A stretch of 64,000 nt of DNA from Diospyros lotus. Taxonomy: Eukaryota; Streptophyta; Magnoliopsida; Ericales; Ebenaceae. Under the pieces are notes generated by a model. That model ran no database searches and was not told where the DNA came from. It saw nothing but the letters and a program-made list of their open reading frames with translations. A program made the position numbers and the translations under genes. The DNA lies in assembly GCF_014633365.1 (NCBI RefSeq), contig NC_068349.1, positions 28,224,753-28,288,752 on the forward strand, read 5' to 3'. Of this stretch, positions 23,808 through 35,989 are shown piece after piece (within the stretch, counting starts at the first letter, position 1; every line of letters starts with the position of its first letter).

Positions 23808-24734
23808 TCATATGGCCATTCGTCTCATAGACCATGCAAAGGACTTCCACCTCATGGACGGCCTTGGTTTTTTTAACTCTAATTCTTCCATCTTCTTTGT
23901 TAATCTTGTTAACCAGGCATTGATGTTATCACTTTCACTTATTTGAAATTTTCCTCGAGGCTGCGGACTGACTTGCTCTCTTGAGTCTTTCAAAGACAAT
24001 GGACTTACCTCCCAATTCCTAGTATTCTCAGCTAAAGTGTCAAAAAAGTGAAAAGCTTCTTCGGGTGTCTTCTCGTAAAATTCACCATTGCACATGGTCG
24101 ACACTAACATCTTAAGGTTGGGGGTCAAGGCATCATGAAAAAAACTAACCACCCACCACTGCTCAAAAGCATGATGTGGGCAAATAAGAAGTAGATCTTT
24201 GAAACGATCCCAGGCTTGATCAAATGACTTGGTGGGTTTACAAGCAAAGTTCATCATTTGTCTTTGAAGGGATGTCCAATTGGCCGAAAAGTATTTCTTC
24301 AAAAATTTAGTTTGCATTTCTCTCCATGTTCCTATTGATCTCGACTCTAATGTGTTCAACCACATTTTAACTTTGTCTTTTAACGAAAATGGGAACAATT
24401 TTAACCTCACAATATCCTCATTGAAATTCTGATCGACACATAGGACGCAGACCTTTTCAAATTCTCTCATGTGAGTGTACGGATTTTTTGAATCCATACC
24501 ATGAAAAGTAGGTAACATCTGAATGGTACCTGGTTTAAAGTTGAATCTATGCTGGTTAATTGTAAGTACAATGCAAGAGGGAGTAGTTTGCCTCGGAGGG
24601 TGCAAATAGTCCCTAAGAGGTCGAAGCATTTCAGCTCCCAAGGGATCTTGATCAGCATGATCACTGCCATGAGCAGACATGTTATCATTTTGTTGAGACA
24701 TTAGAGATTGTGAATGGACTTCTTGTTCTAGCAC
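23808..24734 (-). pseudogene. Athila gag, decayed C-terminus
   Basis: The 308-codon frame contains the plant retrotransposon gag core: PTFHGMDSKNPYTHMREFEK, then RLKLFPFSLKDKVKMWLNTL, TWREMQTKFLKKYF and ESFDQAWDRFK-like sequence (KSFDQAWDRFKDLL). Gag forms the particle that packages the RNA. The frame ends early. In another frame just downstream, CMVYETNGHMTEDCP is a degraded zinc knuckle with its second Cys lost. It is the first coding region after the primer site. Confidence 0.88.
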
Positions 24735-24919
24735 TCTACCTGATCTAAGTCGTAGACATTGTTTAGTAACTAAAAGTTATCAAACAGTTTTTTTTTTTAA
24801 ATATATAGATTTTTTTCTATCTTTAAAATATTTATTTTTTTATTTTATTTTATTTTTTTGTTTCTTTTTTAAAAGTAGTAAAACAAAAAAAAAATAACAC
24901 ACTAAGTTACCAATTAATC

Positions 24920-24937
24920 TCCCCAGCAACGGCGCCA
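24920..24937 (-). promoter_or_regulatory. Athila primer-binding site (tRNA-Asp type)
   Basis: The minus strand reads TGGCGCCGTTGCTGGGGA, five bases inside the 5' LTR. It matches the 3' end of plant tRNA-Asp at 17 of 18 positions, from memory of that tRNA. Confidence 0.8.
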
Positions 24938-24942
24938 AAAAC

Positions 24943-26324
24943 TGACTGCTACGCTACCCTGCACATTTATTTATCAAAATAACAACCAAATTCATTAAAC
25001 ATTAATCCTCTTGTTAAAGCAAGTATAGGGTGATTATACTCGCCAGTGTGCGTGTAGTACAATTTTAAATTTATATTTTAGTGAGTCCAAGTCGGTTCAT
25101 AGGGAGATTATTTATGGTTAAAAACAAAAATCACAAAAAAAATTGATTTTAAGAGGTGATTAAGATGATTTAAAAGTAAGAATTAAAACTAAACTAACAC
25201 TGAATTTAAGCAGCTTGGGTCAAGACAATTTCAGTGTCAAAACCAATTAATTCCCAATTTAATAGAAAAGATCAGTAATATTTATCTGAATTAAGTTTTG
25301 CAGATCTGTCAGTGATTTTAGTTCAAGATAATGGTAATTCTCGTTTAATCAATCTCCATACATGGCATGAAAATTCTAAGTTAAGCAATTACCATAAATT
25401 GAATTATATTTCACAGACAGAATTTAGAGATACAGATTAATCATTTGGCCTTGGGTATGAAAACATTTCCAGGTCTAGCAATCTCTATACATGGCATGGA
25501 AATTCTAAGTTAGACTTATGCTCCAATCCAAACTCAAAGATACACTATACGAACACTGCTCAAATTAAATTAAATTAATATTACACATTTGAAGCACAGC
25601 TTTCTTTGGGAATCATTGGCATTGGACACTGTCCTTTCCTTAACCCAAGATTGGATTTAGCTACACATGTTCATTTGAAAATAAATGGTAGGAATTTAAA
25701 TGACGAGAATTAAAAGATAGTATTTAAAAGATAATATTTAACCGACTATATAGGCGGTGTATAATTAAAAGACAATAAGAAAAACATAACACAACTATAT
25801 CGAAACTAAAGTTTGAAGAATTGAGAGACAAATTCTAAGAACAAAATTATATAGAAAAAAACTAAAGTTTGAAAAATCGAGAGAGAAATTCTAAGAACAC
25901 AACTATGTTTTCATTATATGAGAAATTGGATGGTTACAAATGCACCCCAAGTGATCTATTTATAGCTCACAAGATGCAATGGAGACCACTCAATTATATA
26001 ATTTAAAAATACAAAAAAAAAAATCTAAGCGATGATGCAAGCGACGATGCAAGCGATGATTTAAGCGACTTGTGGGACTTGGTCTTTTCTTGTGTTGGGT
26101 TTAGGCCTTTCTTGTTTTGGGGTTGGGCCTTCCTTGTGTTGGGCTTCCAATCCATATATTATATATATTATATTTATTTTTTTTATTTTATATATATATT
26201 TATATTAATATTCTTAAACCTGCACATAATCACAAAATGCATAATAATATTCAATTTAAACCATTTTAAGATCAAAATAAAGGTGAAATTATAACAAATT
26301 TTTTACAAAATTGATCACTAATCA
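24943..26324 (-). mobile_element. Athila 5' LTR
   Basis: 1382 bp, starting (plus strand) TGACTGCTACGC and ending CACTAATCA. It is clearly homologous to the interrupted LTR at 5438-12539, with scattered substitutions and small indels. Confidence 0.92.
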
Positions 26325-26384
26325 GCCAACTCATGGGACTATAAGTGAGTTAGCTCGCGAGCCTTTATTCGAGCCAACTTGCAA
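26325..26384. repeat. Dispersed plant repeat (continues at 28366-28545)
   Basis: Sequence such as TAGCTCGCGAGCC and, after the next insertion, GAGCTCGAACGGCTTGGCTC to TTTACACCCCTA belongs to a widespread plant repeat with TAGGGGTGTAAA at one end. It was the landing site for both the Athila element and the small element to its right. Confidence 0.55.
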
Positions 26385-27108
26385 TGATGAGAATCATGAA
26401 GGGCCAACTAACAATAACGCAATCAAATCAGTTAATGAAGTCAACCGTGTCGAAATTGGATGAATATTAATTCCTTTTTTACTAGGATTCTTATTTAGAA
26501 AGTTATTTACTTATTTCCTATATAGTTTAGGATTGAGTTAGTTTTATTATTCCAACTTATAGTTGGATTTGGATTAGGTTAGTTTTATTAGTCAAACTTG
26601 TAGTTGGATTGGGTTACTTTTGTTAATCCTACTTCGATTTGTAGTGGGCTAACTAAAACCCATTAGATTTAGGATTTAGTTTATGACTAGGATTTGGATT
26701 TTTATTAGTTTTGAAGTAGAATTAGGATTTAATTATTTTTTTCTATTTAAAGGCATTTCCATTGTGAAAAAAGACAGAGATTATTATGAATTTTTGAATT
26801 AGAGAGATCCCTCTCTTCAATTTTGTTCTTCAATGAACAAAACTTCGAACTTATCAAATGAATGATTCCTTTGTGGCGTTCAAAACCCGAACTTATCAAA
26901 GATCTGGGCAGTCTTTGTGACGTTCAACAATTCTTGGTTCTTGTTTCCGCATATCAACGGGTCTAGATTTTAATATAGTCTAGGTTCTTGGTTCGTGAAT
27001 CAACGGGTCGGGAATTCTTTGCTTTCTATCCAATTTTGGCTTTTCTGGGGTTCGTTTCAATCTTTTGTGGGTTCCTTTGGCCTTGTCCCATCGCGAGTTC
27101 ACATCAGT

Positions 27109-27153
27109 TGGTATCAGAATTTCGGAGCGCGTATCAGTTGGTATCAGAGCTTT
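27109..27153 (+). promoter_or_regulatory. Duplicated primer-binding site of element I
   Basis: TCAGTTGGTATCAGAAT (from 27104) is followed by TCAGTTGGTATCAGAGC (from 27133). The second matches the initiator-Met primer site TGGTATCAGAGC exactly; the first has lost its last two bases. Confidence 0.75.
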
Positions 27154-27220
27154 GGTTCTAAAAATCGGGTATTATCTATCCTTTTTTTTTCTTTTTTTTT
27201 TCATTCCTATATCATGAAAG

Positions 27221-27799
27221 ATGCTTGAAGGTTTGGAAAGGAGGCAACCACAAAAATATCATAATTGGCAACATAGGCGTGATGTTTGGGCTGAATTTGA
27301 TGAAGAATTAAAGTTCATGAGAGTGTTGCTGAAACGTCTAGAAAAAGAGAAGAAACATGAGATTGAGAGTTCAGAAAAAAGTGAGGATGATAGTAGCGAT
27401 CAGAATGTTCATACCATTGAGGTTGAAGAAGAAGAGGGAGAGATAAAAAGGAGTCTCATTGTTGAAGAAAGCGAATTTGAGAAGGCTCTCATGGAAAATC
27501 AACAAATAATTTTACATGAGTACGAGGAGCTCTACCTTGTATGTGGAGAAACTAACAAAGCTGTTCCAAGTTTGGTTAATTCTTTGTTGCAGGATTTCAA
27601 GGATGTGGCCTTTGAACTTGGTGAACCATTCCAAGTGCTTGGGAAGATTCATGACTATGCCGACAAGCTGATCGTTCCAGTTTATGATTCGAGGACGAAT
27701 TGTATTGAAGAGAGAGAAAATGATGAGAATCATGAAGGGCTAACTAACAATAACGTAATTGAATCACTCAATGGAGTCAACTATGTCGGAATTGGATGA
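27221..27799 (+). CDS. Acidic/coiled ORF of element I, unknown function
   Basis: 192 codons, open from the leader into the right LTR; the last 26 codons lie in LTR sequence. The N-terminus is basic (RRQPQKYHNWQHRRD). It is followed by a charged, probably coiled-coil stretch rich in Glu and Lys. The segment LVNSLLQDFKDVAFEL resembles the sequence just before RT in gypsy polyproteins. It may be a gag start fused to a pol remnant by internal deletion. No catalytic motif is present. The intact frame is notable in such a small element. Confidence 0.5.
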   Translation: MLEGLERRQPQKYHNWQHRRDVWAEFDEELKFMRVLLKRLEKEKKHEIESSEKSEDDSSDQNVHTIEVEEEEGEIKRSLIVEESEFEKALMENQQIILHEYEELYLVCGETNKAVPSLVNSLLQDFKDVAFELGEPFQVLGKIHDYADKLIVPVYDSRTNCIEERENDENHEGLTNNNVIESLNGVNYVGIG

Positions 27800-28545
27800 A
27801 TATTAATTCCTTTTTTACTAGGATTCTTATTTAGCAAGTTATTTACTTATTTCATATATAGTTTAGGATTGAGTTAGTTTTATTATTCCAACTTATAGTT
27901 GGATTTGGATTAGGTTAGTTTTATTAGTCCAACTTGTAGTTGGATTGGGTTACTTTTGTTAATCCTACTTCTAGTTGGAGTGGGCTAACTAAAACCCATT
28001 AGATTTAGGATTTAGTTTATGACTAGGATTTGGATTTTTATTAGTTTTGAAGTAGAATTAGGATTTAATTATTTTTGCCTATTTAAAGGCTTTTCCATTG
28101 TGAAAAAAGACAGAGATTATTATGAATTTTTGAATTTAAGAGATCCCTCTCTTCAATTTTGTTCTTCAATAAACAAAACTTCGAACTTATCAAATGAATG
28201 ATTCCCGCATAATCAACAGGTCTAGATTTTAATATAGTCTAGGTTCTTGGTTCGTGAATCAACGGGTCGGGAATTCTTTGCCTTCTATCCGATTTTGGCT
28301 TTTCTGAGGTTCGTTTTAATCTTTTGTGGGTTCCTTTGGCCTTGTCCCATCGCGGGTTCACATCACGCAATCTAACAAGTCGAACTTTACTGAGCTTAAG
28401 TTTAACTCGTTTACAAATTAAGTTTCAAAGTCAAACTCAAGCACTTCTCGTTTACCTTAATGAATGAACTTGAATGAGCTTTTATCGGATCGAACACTGA
28501 GTTGAGCTCGAACGGCTTGGCTCATTTACACCCCTATTTAACATT

Positions 28546-31500
28546 CATTCTCCACCATAGCACATATAATCATAAAAGCATACTCTTAATATATTTTCCT
28601 TGCATATGCTCACACATTCGAGATCACGCCCATGAGTACACTGCTACCCTCAAGAATATTTAACCATGATGAGCAATCAAGATATGAACACTCAAGAATT
28701 GGCAAGATTTTGAAGTATTAAGCAAATGAAAACGGTCGGCAGAACCCCTCAACAGTTGACAGTTAGAGCCTAAGATTGAGGAACGATCGACAGCTCCCTG
28801 TCATCGATCAACAGCCTGTTATGCCTTCTTATTATTGCCTTCTTGTGACGCCCTGCTCCCACTTACCGGTGACACTCGTGAAAAATTATCCGAACTACTC
28901 ACATACCCGGTCATTTGTAAATGGCAGACTATGTTTCGAGACGAAACGCCCTAGGTGAAACTAGGCGTCGTCCTTTCCTTCCCTCAATCCCAAGATCGAC
29001 TAGCAGATTTAGGTTTTAACCATACCACACTTGGCTAATTAATTTTCATTAAGTTTGCCCAATCTTCATTATTATTATTTTAATTCTTTTTTTTTCTAAG
29101 AATTCCGCCGGACTCCATATATTTCAAATTTCCAAACCACCCATTAATTTTACCAATTTAGAGAAAAAAAACTCATATAATTTAAATTTCCAAAAATACC
29201 CAAAATCCCTTTATTTTTGAAAATTCCTCCAAAGCCCATAATAAATCCAAAAATGCCCCAAAATCCCAAATTTCCAGATTTTTAAAAAAAAAAATTGGTC
29301 GACGGGACCAGTTGGCTCACCCGGGCGCCCTACCTGCCACTCGCGCGCGCTTGCTACCTACTGAGGCCCTCTACGGGCCACCTGCTGGCCCCAGCTGCTG
29401 CGACTGCCGCCTTCACCCCCTTTTACTTTTTTTTTTTTTTTCTCTTGGGCTTTCTAGCCCAAAATTTTCAAAAATTAAATACCAAAAATATGCACACAAA
29501 ATTTTCATTTTTCACTCCACTTTGACTCTTTGGCCTTCAAGCCTTCAAACCAAATTTTTATTCAAATTTTCCTTTGAGCTCCACAATAAACCATGAAAGA
29601 CTTACCCAAATACACTTGGCAACAACCATATACTTATACAACATACATAAAAATTACAATACATGCTTAGGCTTCAACAAGCCATAAACAAAGAACACAA
29701 AAATACATCACAAAGCTTCCAATCTCAAGCTTGCAACTTTCCCAACCTCTTGCCATAAGAATAACCTACAAGGTGATGATGAAAACCTCATGAGTTACAA
29801 AGCTCAATAAGGGTGCAACGCATGTAAATATGAATATAACCGTGATTATGTATGTCAAATGCATGCAAATGAGGTTAGGTCCATTCATCCTCACAACCCA
29901 CCAAGGTTTGAGGCATCAACCTACCCTTCCCACCACACTAGTCCTCCATATGGCCATAGGTCCACTAGATCTCACATCATGCAAATGTTAACCACTACAT
30001 GCAAATGTTACATAAAAATTTATAAAACTTCTCCCAATCTCTTGCAAGGCCACCTCCACATGGGGCCATCCCTTACCTTTTCCATTCTTTGAAGTTTCAA
30101 GAACTTCCTTGCTTCATTAACTCTTCTTCTTAAGAGATCCTTGAAACAAAATTTAAAGAAACTAAGCCACCATTAAAAGAAACAAAAGGATTCACACAAC
30201 AAGAAAATAAAGACTTTCCCTTACCTTTCTCTTCTTCCCTTTTATTTTCTTTCTTTCTTTCTTCACATTGGAAAGCTTCTCCCAATCTTTTCCTTTTTTC
30301 CCTTCATCTTCCATTCTTTCTCAAATTGGAAGACAACTAACCCTTATATATCTAATAACTTCAAAACCCACTCGTAGCCATTGGATCATCTTGTGAGAAT
30401 AAATCCTCACCTTCCAATTAAACACAATCCATGGCATTAGGTCTTGCTTAATATCCACCCTTGGATCTCATTCACTTTCCAAGACAAGATCCTAACCACA
30501 CAAGAAAGCACAATCCATGTGCTCTTGAGAGCTTTAATCCCAACCATTCATTTCTTTAAATTACATTCCTCTCTCTTGGAAAAAGCACAATCCATGCCCA
30601 CTTCCAAGACTTAATGGTGGCCCTTGGATCAATTCTTCTTTCAAGAATAAATCTCATCCATTAGATTTATCAATTTCTCACCATTTAATAAATTGAGACA
30701 ATTTTCACACATCAAGAATGAAAGTCATAATTCCTTTATTTTCCATTTAAATAAATCCCCTATTTTCAAAGCATTAATGAGAGACAATTTATCATTTTCA
30801 TTTGGAATTTCTTTATTCCAACACCACCATTACATGAATGACTAATTTCCATTAACATTTAGATTTACTTAATCCCACCATTTTACTTGAACAAGACTTT
30901 GCCAAGTGTCATCTCTAGACATAATCTTGTCTTCCAAGTATTAATCCAAGCTATCCAATTTTTCACCACTTTTATTCACCAATTTAGGGAAAAAATAATT
31001 TCTTCTCACATAATAATAAATTAGAATTACTTTCCCTCTTCAATAATTAAATTCCCTCATGGAATTTATACTCCAAATTACCAAAATACCCCTAGAAATT
31101 AACAATTCCATTCAATTACACAAATAAGATTAATTCCCAACAAATTCTCATTCCAACTAGGGAATAATTTCCAACTTTCACAATTAGCCTTTTGTTGGGT
31201 CTTGCTACCCAATTTATCAAAATGCCTCTCCCCAAGGGCACCATTATTCCCATAGATCCACTTATCACAAGGGCATTTTTTGGAAGTTTCAAACAACATT
31301 CCTTATTTTCTAACACCAATAACACCGGGTGTTACACTTCCCATTTCAAACCCCAATTTCTCTTTAATTGATTGTCAACTCAATCATCATCCTCACTTCC
31401 TTTTTACATTAACTCCTCAAACATACTATATGCATAATCCCCCATTTATAAGAGCATCAATCAATTAATTATATAATGAATTAAATCTTAGACTCTAAAA

Positions 31501-31673
31501 TTATACTTATCTCCCGAAGATTCCAGAAGCTTCTGACCACCTCTCTATTCACAATCACAATAATATAAGTTTTTCGTCATTAGGCTCCTTAATCCACAGA
31601 CCTCAAATAATTAAATCATTTCAAACTTAGAAATCAATAGCTATTATTGTTCCCAAAATACCGAGATGTTACA
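28546..31673 (-). mobile_element. LTR J, partial, interrupted by LTR D
   Basis: On the minus strand an LTR start TGTAACATCTCGG lies at 31673, and LTR-like sequence continues through 31337. It resumes at 28843 and fades out near 28546, where the dispersed repeat begins. The left portion has TCGA-centred motifs (GATCGACAGCTCC, CTGTCATCGATCAACAG). No coding region is seen, and the far end is not clearly defined. Confidence 0.45.
28844..31336 (-). mobile_element. Solo LTR, family D
   Basis: The plus strand runs from TGTGACGCCCTGCTCCC at 28844 to CACCGGGTGTTACA at 31336 (2493 bp). Flanks CTTCT (28839-28843) and CTTCC (31337-31341) give a 5 bp duplication with one mismatch. A minus-strand ATATATAAGGG near 30343-30353 suggests the promoter. 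ORFs inside are short and unsupported. Confidence 0.85.
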
Positions 31674-31675
31674 AA

Positions 31676-32130
31676 TAGTGTCAGAAGACGAAAAGACTTG
31701 CCTTGGACACACGCGATGAAAAAGACCTTTAAGATGTCTGGGGGTCAGTAGATGAACAAGACTCACCTCAGACACATGTGAAAAAAGCTTACTGTTAAGA
31801 TGTTCGGGGGTCAATAGCATCGGTAGACTTGCCTTAAATGCACACGACCAAAAAGACCATAAAGATGTCTATGGGTCAGTAGATGAACAATACTCGCCTC
31901 AAACACACGAGATAAAAGCATATCATTAAGATGTTTGGGGGTTAATAGTGTTAGTAGAAGAAAAGACTCTCCTCGGATAAATGCGATGAAAAAGATTGTT
32001 AAGATGTTTAGGGGCCAATAGCACTGGTAGGCAAAAAGACTGGACTGAGACACATGCGGCAAAAATATATTGTTAAGATGTCTGAGGGTCAATAAACAAG
32101 AAGACTCGCTTCGAACACACGTTGTCAAAG
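31676..32130. repeat. Minisatellite, 65-76 bp unit, six copies
   Basis: AAGATGT followed by a CTGGGGGTCAATAG-like stretch recurs at 31731, 31797, 31862, 31928, 32001 and 32075. Each unit also has AAAGACT-CGCCTCGGACACA-like sequence. A 125-codon minus-strand ORF across it is simply the repeat translated. Confidence 0.9.
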
Positions 32131-32661
32131 TCATTAGTAGAAAACACCACAAAATTTGTTCATGCAACAATCTCTTGAAGGAACACAAAAGTTAGACTAG
32201 GGAGTGGCAAAACAACCTTCCCCAATAGTTATGTGCAATTCAAGACATGATATGAAGAAACTGAGGGGCACCCAACAAGTTCTTCGGCCAAACCAGTTCA
32301 GCCAAAGAATTGGGGAGTAATAGGCATTAAAACCAAATAAGTCATACAGTTCAAAAGGCATACAATTTAGAAAGCAATAAAGCTAAGAATTTTCGCAAAC
32401 AAGTCATGGCCAACCGAAACAAGTCAATGTAGAAAAAAGATATCGTCTTAGTACATATCCAAGTATAAGCAATCAACGAAAAAATAAAAGACATCTGCAA
32501 GCTAGAGAGCTGTCAAATGACTACAGGCTAGGAGCGGACAAACGACGTGGCTGGTGGCACCAGTGAGGGCCGTGGCCAGTGTCGACGACACGGCCTCGAC
32601 TGGCGACGCAAGGCGACAGTGGTTGCGACTAGTGATGTGAGGTAGCAGCGGCTGCAACTGG
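32131..32661. other. Intergenic DNA leading into a GC-rich repeat
   Basis: No gene is visible. From about 32550 to 32661, GC-rich GGTGACGCGAGGCAGCAG-like units begin. They resume at 37495 after the K insertion. Confidence 0.5.
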
Positions 32662-33358
32662 TGTTGAGTTTATGTTTTTAAATGTTTTAATGATGAATGC
32701 ATTCATGTCGAAACTTTAATGTCCTCCTATGTTATGTTCTCATAGGTGTATTAATATGATTTACATTAGAATATTGTTTAAGAATATATGTTAAGCTTAT
32801 CTTGATAAGATATATAGAGGTTTCCTTAGTCAAGGAACCTTGATAGGATTATCCTTTAGCATGATCGTATATCTGCCTTATTAATTTAGCTATATGATTA
32901 TTAGTATATCTTTAATATATTTCTATTTGGAGTTATCCTAAAGATATTACATGAGTATTTTGTTAAGCTCATGATATTTTATATGCTAGGTGTTATATGT
33001 GGCGGCATTACTCAAGCTTTAGAGTAATGTATTATGTCTAATGTTTATGTGATAAACATCAAGTCAACATCATATCCTTTGTATAAAAGATCATATACTC
33101 AATTAAAGGTACTTGAGCTATGATTTATATTGTCTTATCCTTCATAGTAAGATTGTGCTTAATATGTGATTAATCTTGTTCTTATTTTTCAATATAGTTG
33201 ATATATTAATAGGTTGTTCTAGGGTTTCAAGGGATATCTTATGTATCCATATTGCATGAGTGTCATGTGGACCTCATGGTGTTTAGAGTAAGTTTAAGAT
33301 TGGAAAATATCTTAAGTACTCAAATTATGTGGTAGCTTCTCTTAAATCTAATAGTAGT

Positions 33359-34543
33359 TGTTAGATCGAGAGGTGCTATGGCACACACCAAGAGGGGGGG
33401 TGAATTGGCTATTTTAAAAATCTTGATAGGACTTGAAATCTTTTTGACCCAATTGAGGTTTTAGGATTTAAAACGTGAAGTATATAAAATGAAAGATGTA
33501 AGTTTACAAAGAAAAATATGTGAACCAAGTGAGGAAAAATGAAATGCTTGGAAAGATAAATAAATCAAAAAGCACAAGCACAAGAAACACAAGGATTTAT
33601 AGTGGTTCGGCTTAACCCAAGCCTAATCCACTACCTTAGCTCCTCACTAAGGATTTTGCAAACAATCCACTAAAACCCCCTACTTAAACCAAGTAGGTCC
33701 TCTAGTCCAAGACTAGGAATTACAACATCTTGCTTATACAAGCAAGCCCTCTACCACCTAGCTAGGAATTACAACCCCTTGCTTTAACGAGCAAGTCCTC
33801 TAGCACAAAGCTAGGAAAATAAAAGTGATACAAATGTAAACGAGATGCTAAGAGTTGGCAATCTTAGTTACAAGTTCTCTCACAAAGAAAATAAGGCTTG
33901 AATGAATTAATACAAGTTAAAATCAAAGCCTTGAAGAGAGAAAAAAATGAAGCCCAATCACTGTAAATACAAACGAGAGTAACAATAAGCTCAAATTATT
34001 TCATTCCCGTCCATTAGCCTTCTCTTGATCTCCTTGATATGTATATATAAGCATCCCAAGAGTCTTGCACAAAACTAGCTATTATTGAGCCATTGGAGAA
34101 TGAGAAACTAGCCGTTGGAGATTGAAAAATTAGCCGTTGTAAGTTTCTGTGAAACACATAGTCGACAGATCAAATGGGTTAGTCGACTATTTCTTCAAAT
34201 AAAACTAGGCATAACCGACAGATAAGAAAGCATAGTCGACTATTTTTCAACCAAAACTTCTCATAGTCGACAGATCCTTTTACATAGTCGACAGATCAAA
34301 AATACAAGAAAAATTTTGAAATTCATAAGCAAACATAGTCGATAGATGAAATAGCATAGTCGACTATCCTTACACAATAGTCGACATAATGAAATATAGT
34401 CGATAGAGGCCATATATAGTCGACAGATTAAACAAGCATAATCGACAGCACTAAACAACATAGTCGACTATCTTCTTGGAAAATCTGGAAACTTAACAGA
34501 TAATATGTAGAAACACACTTGATTAATACAAAACATCACCACA
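33359..34543 (-). mobile_element. LTR L, nested in K
   Basis: The plus strand starts TGTTAGATCGAGAGGTG and soon has ACACCAAGAGGGGGGGTGAA, the reverse complement of the CACTCCCCTCTTGGGTG ending of K. So it is a related LTR in the opposite orientation. The right end is placed at ATCACCACA (34543); TTAACA at 34498 is an alternative. No target duplication was found. Confidence 0.5.
34155..34470. repeat. Array of ATAGTCGACTAT/ATAGTCGACAGAT motifs in LTR L
   Basis: About 13 copies of ATAGTCGACAGAT or the palindrome ATAGTCGACTAT and close variants, at irregular spacing of roughly 15-40 bases. Confidence 0.9.
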
Positions 34544-35989
34544 TATTCTTTAGTTTAAGTAAATGTCCTCATTTTGTTTAATTTATATTTTACCTTCCAT
34601 TTACTTTAATACATAAATGTAAATAAGAAAGTACCCCCCATTTGGATTCAATAAAAATATCTAAAAAATCAAAATCCATAAAAATAAAAAAGTAGAATTT
34701 GGGTTTTAGTAGGAACTTAGGATTTTGCGATTTTACCACCTCTAAGATATACACTTTCTATTTCTTGAAAATTTCGTTAAAAATCATTTTATCACTAATG
34801 AATGTGTTAACTATTGAATTATCGGGAGTTAGTTTTCTAAAACTAAAATATTTTCATATATGTCTCCTTATAAGGTGCTCTAACCTTCCAGACTTAGAAA
34901 AATATGACTTTGAATTCTCGATACTTGAAATTCATTTGGTTTTCATTCTCACAAAATAATACTTGATATTGAAATTGATTTATGTTGAAAACCACAACCT
35001 TGATTCATAACTTAGGGATTAAATAAAATATTATTTTTCATCATCAAAACTAAGTATATAAAAGTAAAACAATAGTAGTGTGTTTTATTTGATAAATAAA
35101 GTATCTAGCATCTATTCTCTTAGATATATGTATTCATGCTTAGGAAAGTGATCCTAAGTTCCAAATCATAGAGCCTAAGTTATCTATTTGATATTTAGTA
35201 TCAAATTCCTAAGATTCTCAATGTTCAGAAATTTAATGGAAGAACACTTGAAGAACTTATAATATTAAATGCATGTTGCTTGATAAGCAACTCATTCAAG
35301 TATTTTTAGGATTGATATATGTTTTCCAAGCAATGCTTCCTACGTGTTGCTCATATTTAAGTTCAATGTATTTGAGTAATGGAATTCTAAAGTTTCCATC
35401 TTTCTCGAATTACTCAAAATATGCATTAGTTGTATATATGTATTGAGCTTATAGAATAAGATTCATATATGCGCAACTAAGTTTATGTGTGCTCTTTCTT
35501 TGAGAAGATCATGATGATCAAGCTAGAATATATTTATGTTATATGCCTTATCAAGCTTTTGTGCTTTGTTGAGAAACATATTTTTGTTCAACATATTTAC
35601 AATGCTTTATATGTTCTATGTATTTCATGTTACTTGACTAATGAATGTTTCATGTGTGGTTCTCAACTTATTATCAAAGCCATGCGCTTTAAGAATATTT
35701 CATTATCTAGGCTCCTCTAAGACTTTCCAAGTAACCAAGTGGATGTATTTGAAAAGTTAGTTTTATCCAACTTTCATAAACAACACTTGTGTTTGTTTGA
35801 GCTATGAGAAAAATGTGTTCTATATTTTAAGCTAAATGTTTATAATATTTAGATGTTGATGAGAAACTTATGCTTCACATATTAATGATTTATGTTTCTC
35901 ATTTAGTTGTTGTTAAGGAGAAAATTGTTTTGATGTTATTCAAAACAATATATATTGTTTGATTGACAATCAAGTAAGGGAGTGAGCTT

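Larger units (their letters stand above)
5438..26324 (-). mobile_element. Athila-type Ty3/gypsy LTR retrotransposon, degenerate, with nested insertions
   Basis: Two related LTRs (5438-12539 interrupted, and 24943-26324) enclose decayed gag and pol read on the minus strand. The order is gag, protease, RT, RNase H, integrase, then a long 3' region. The lineage is inferred from an 18-base primer site matching plant tRNA-Asp with one mismatch, the protease motif LLDLGASVNLLP, the RT motif FMDD, and a G-rich polypurine tract. Flanks are GCCAG and GCCAA, a 5 bp target duplication with one mismatch. Stops and frameshifts make it non-functional. About 8.3 kb of its 20.9 kb span is later solo LTRs. 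Unusually, the 3' region carries a LOG-like gene and an unknown ORF. Confidence 0.9.
26385..28365 (+). mobile_element. Non-autonomous short LTR retrotransposon (element I)
   Basis: Left LTR 26385-27106 (722 bp) and right LTR 27721-28365 (645 bp) both start TGATGAGAATCATGAAGG and end GGTTCACATCA. Flanks TGCAA (26380-26384) and CGCAA (28366-28370) form a 5 bp duplication with one mismatch. A Met-type primer site follows the left LTR, and purine-rich GAAGAGAGAGAAAA precedes the right LTR. The 614 bp interior has one ORF and no pol. The right LTR lacks about 77 bases present in the left. Confidence 0.88.

Noticed and set aside
31811..32188. 125-codon minus-strand ORF
   Set aside because: It is the translation of the minisatellite, repeating with its period; no start context or family resemblance.
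33354..34548. Target duplication for LTR L
   Set aside because: GTAGT on the left has no convincing match next to either candidate right end (34498 or 34543).
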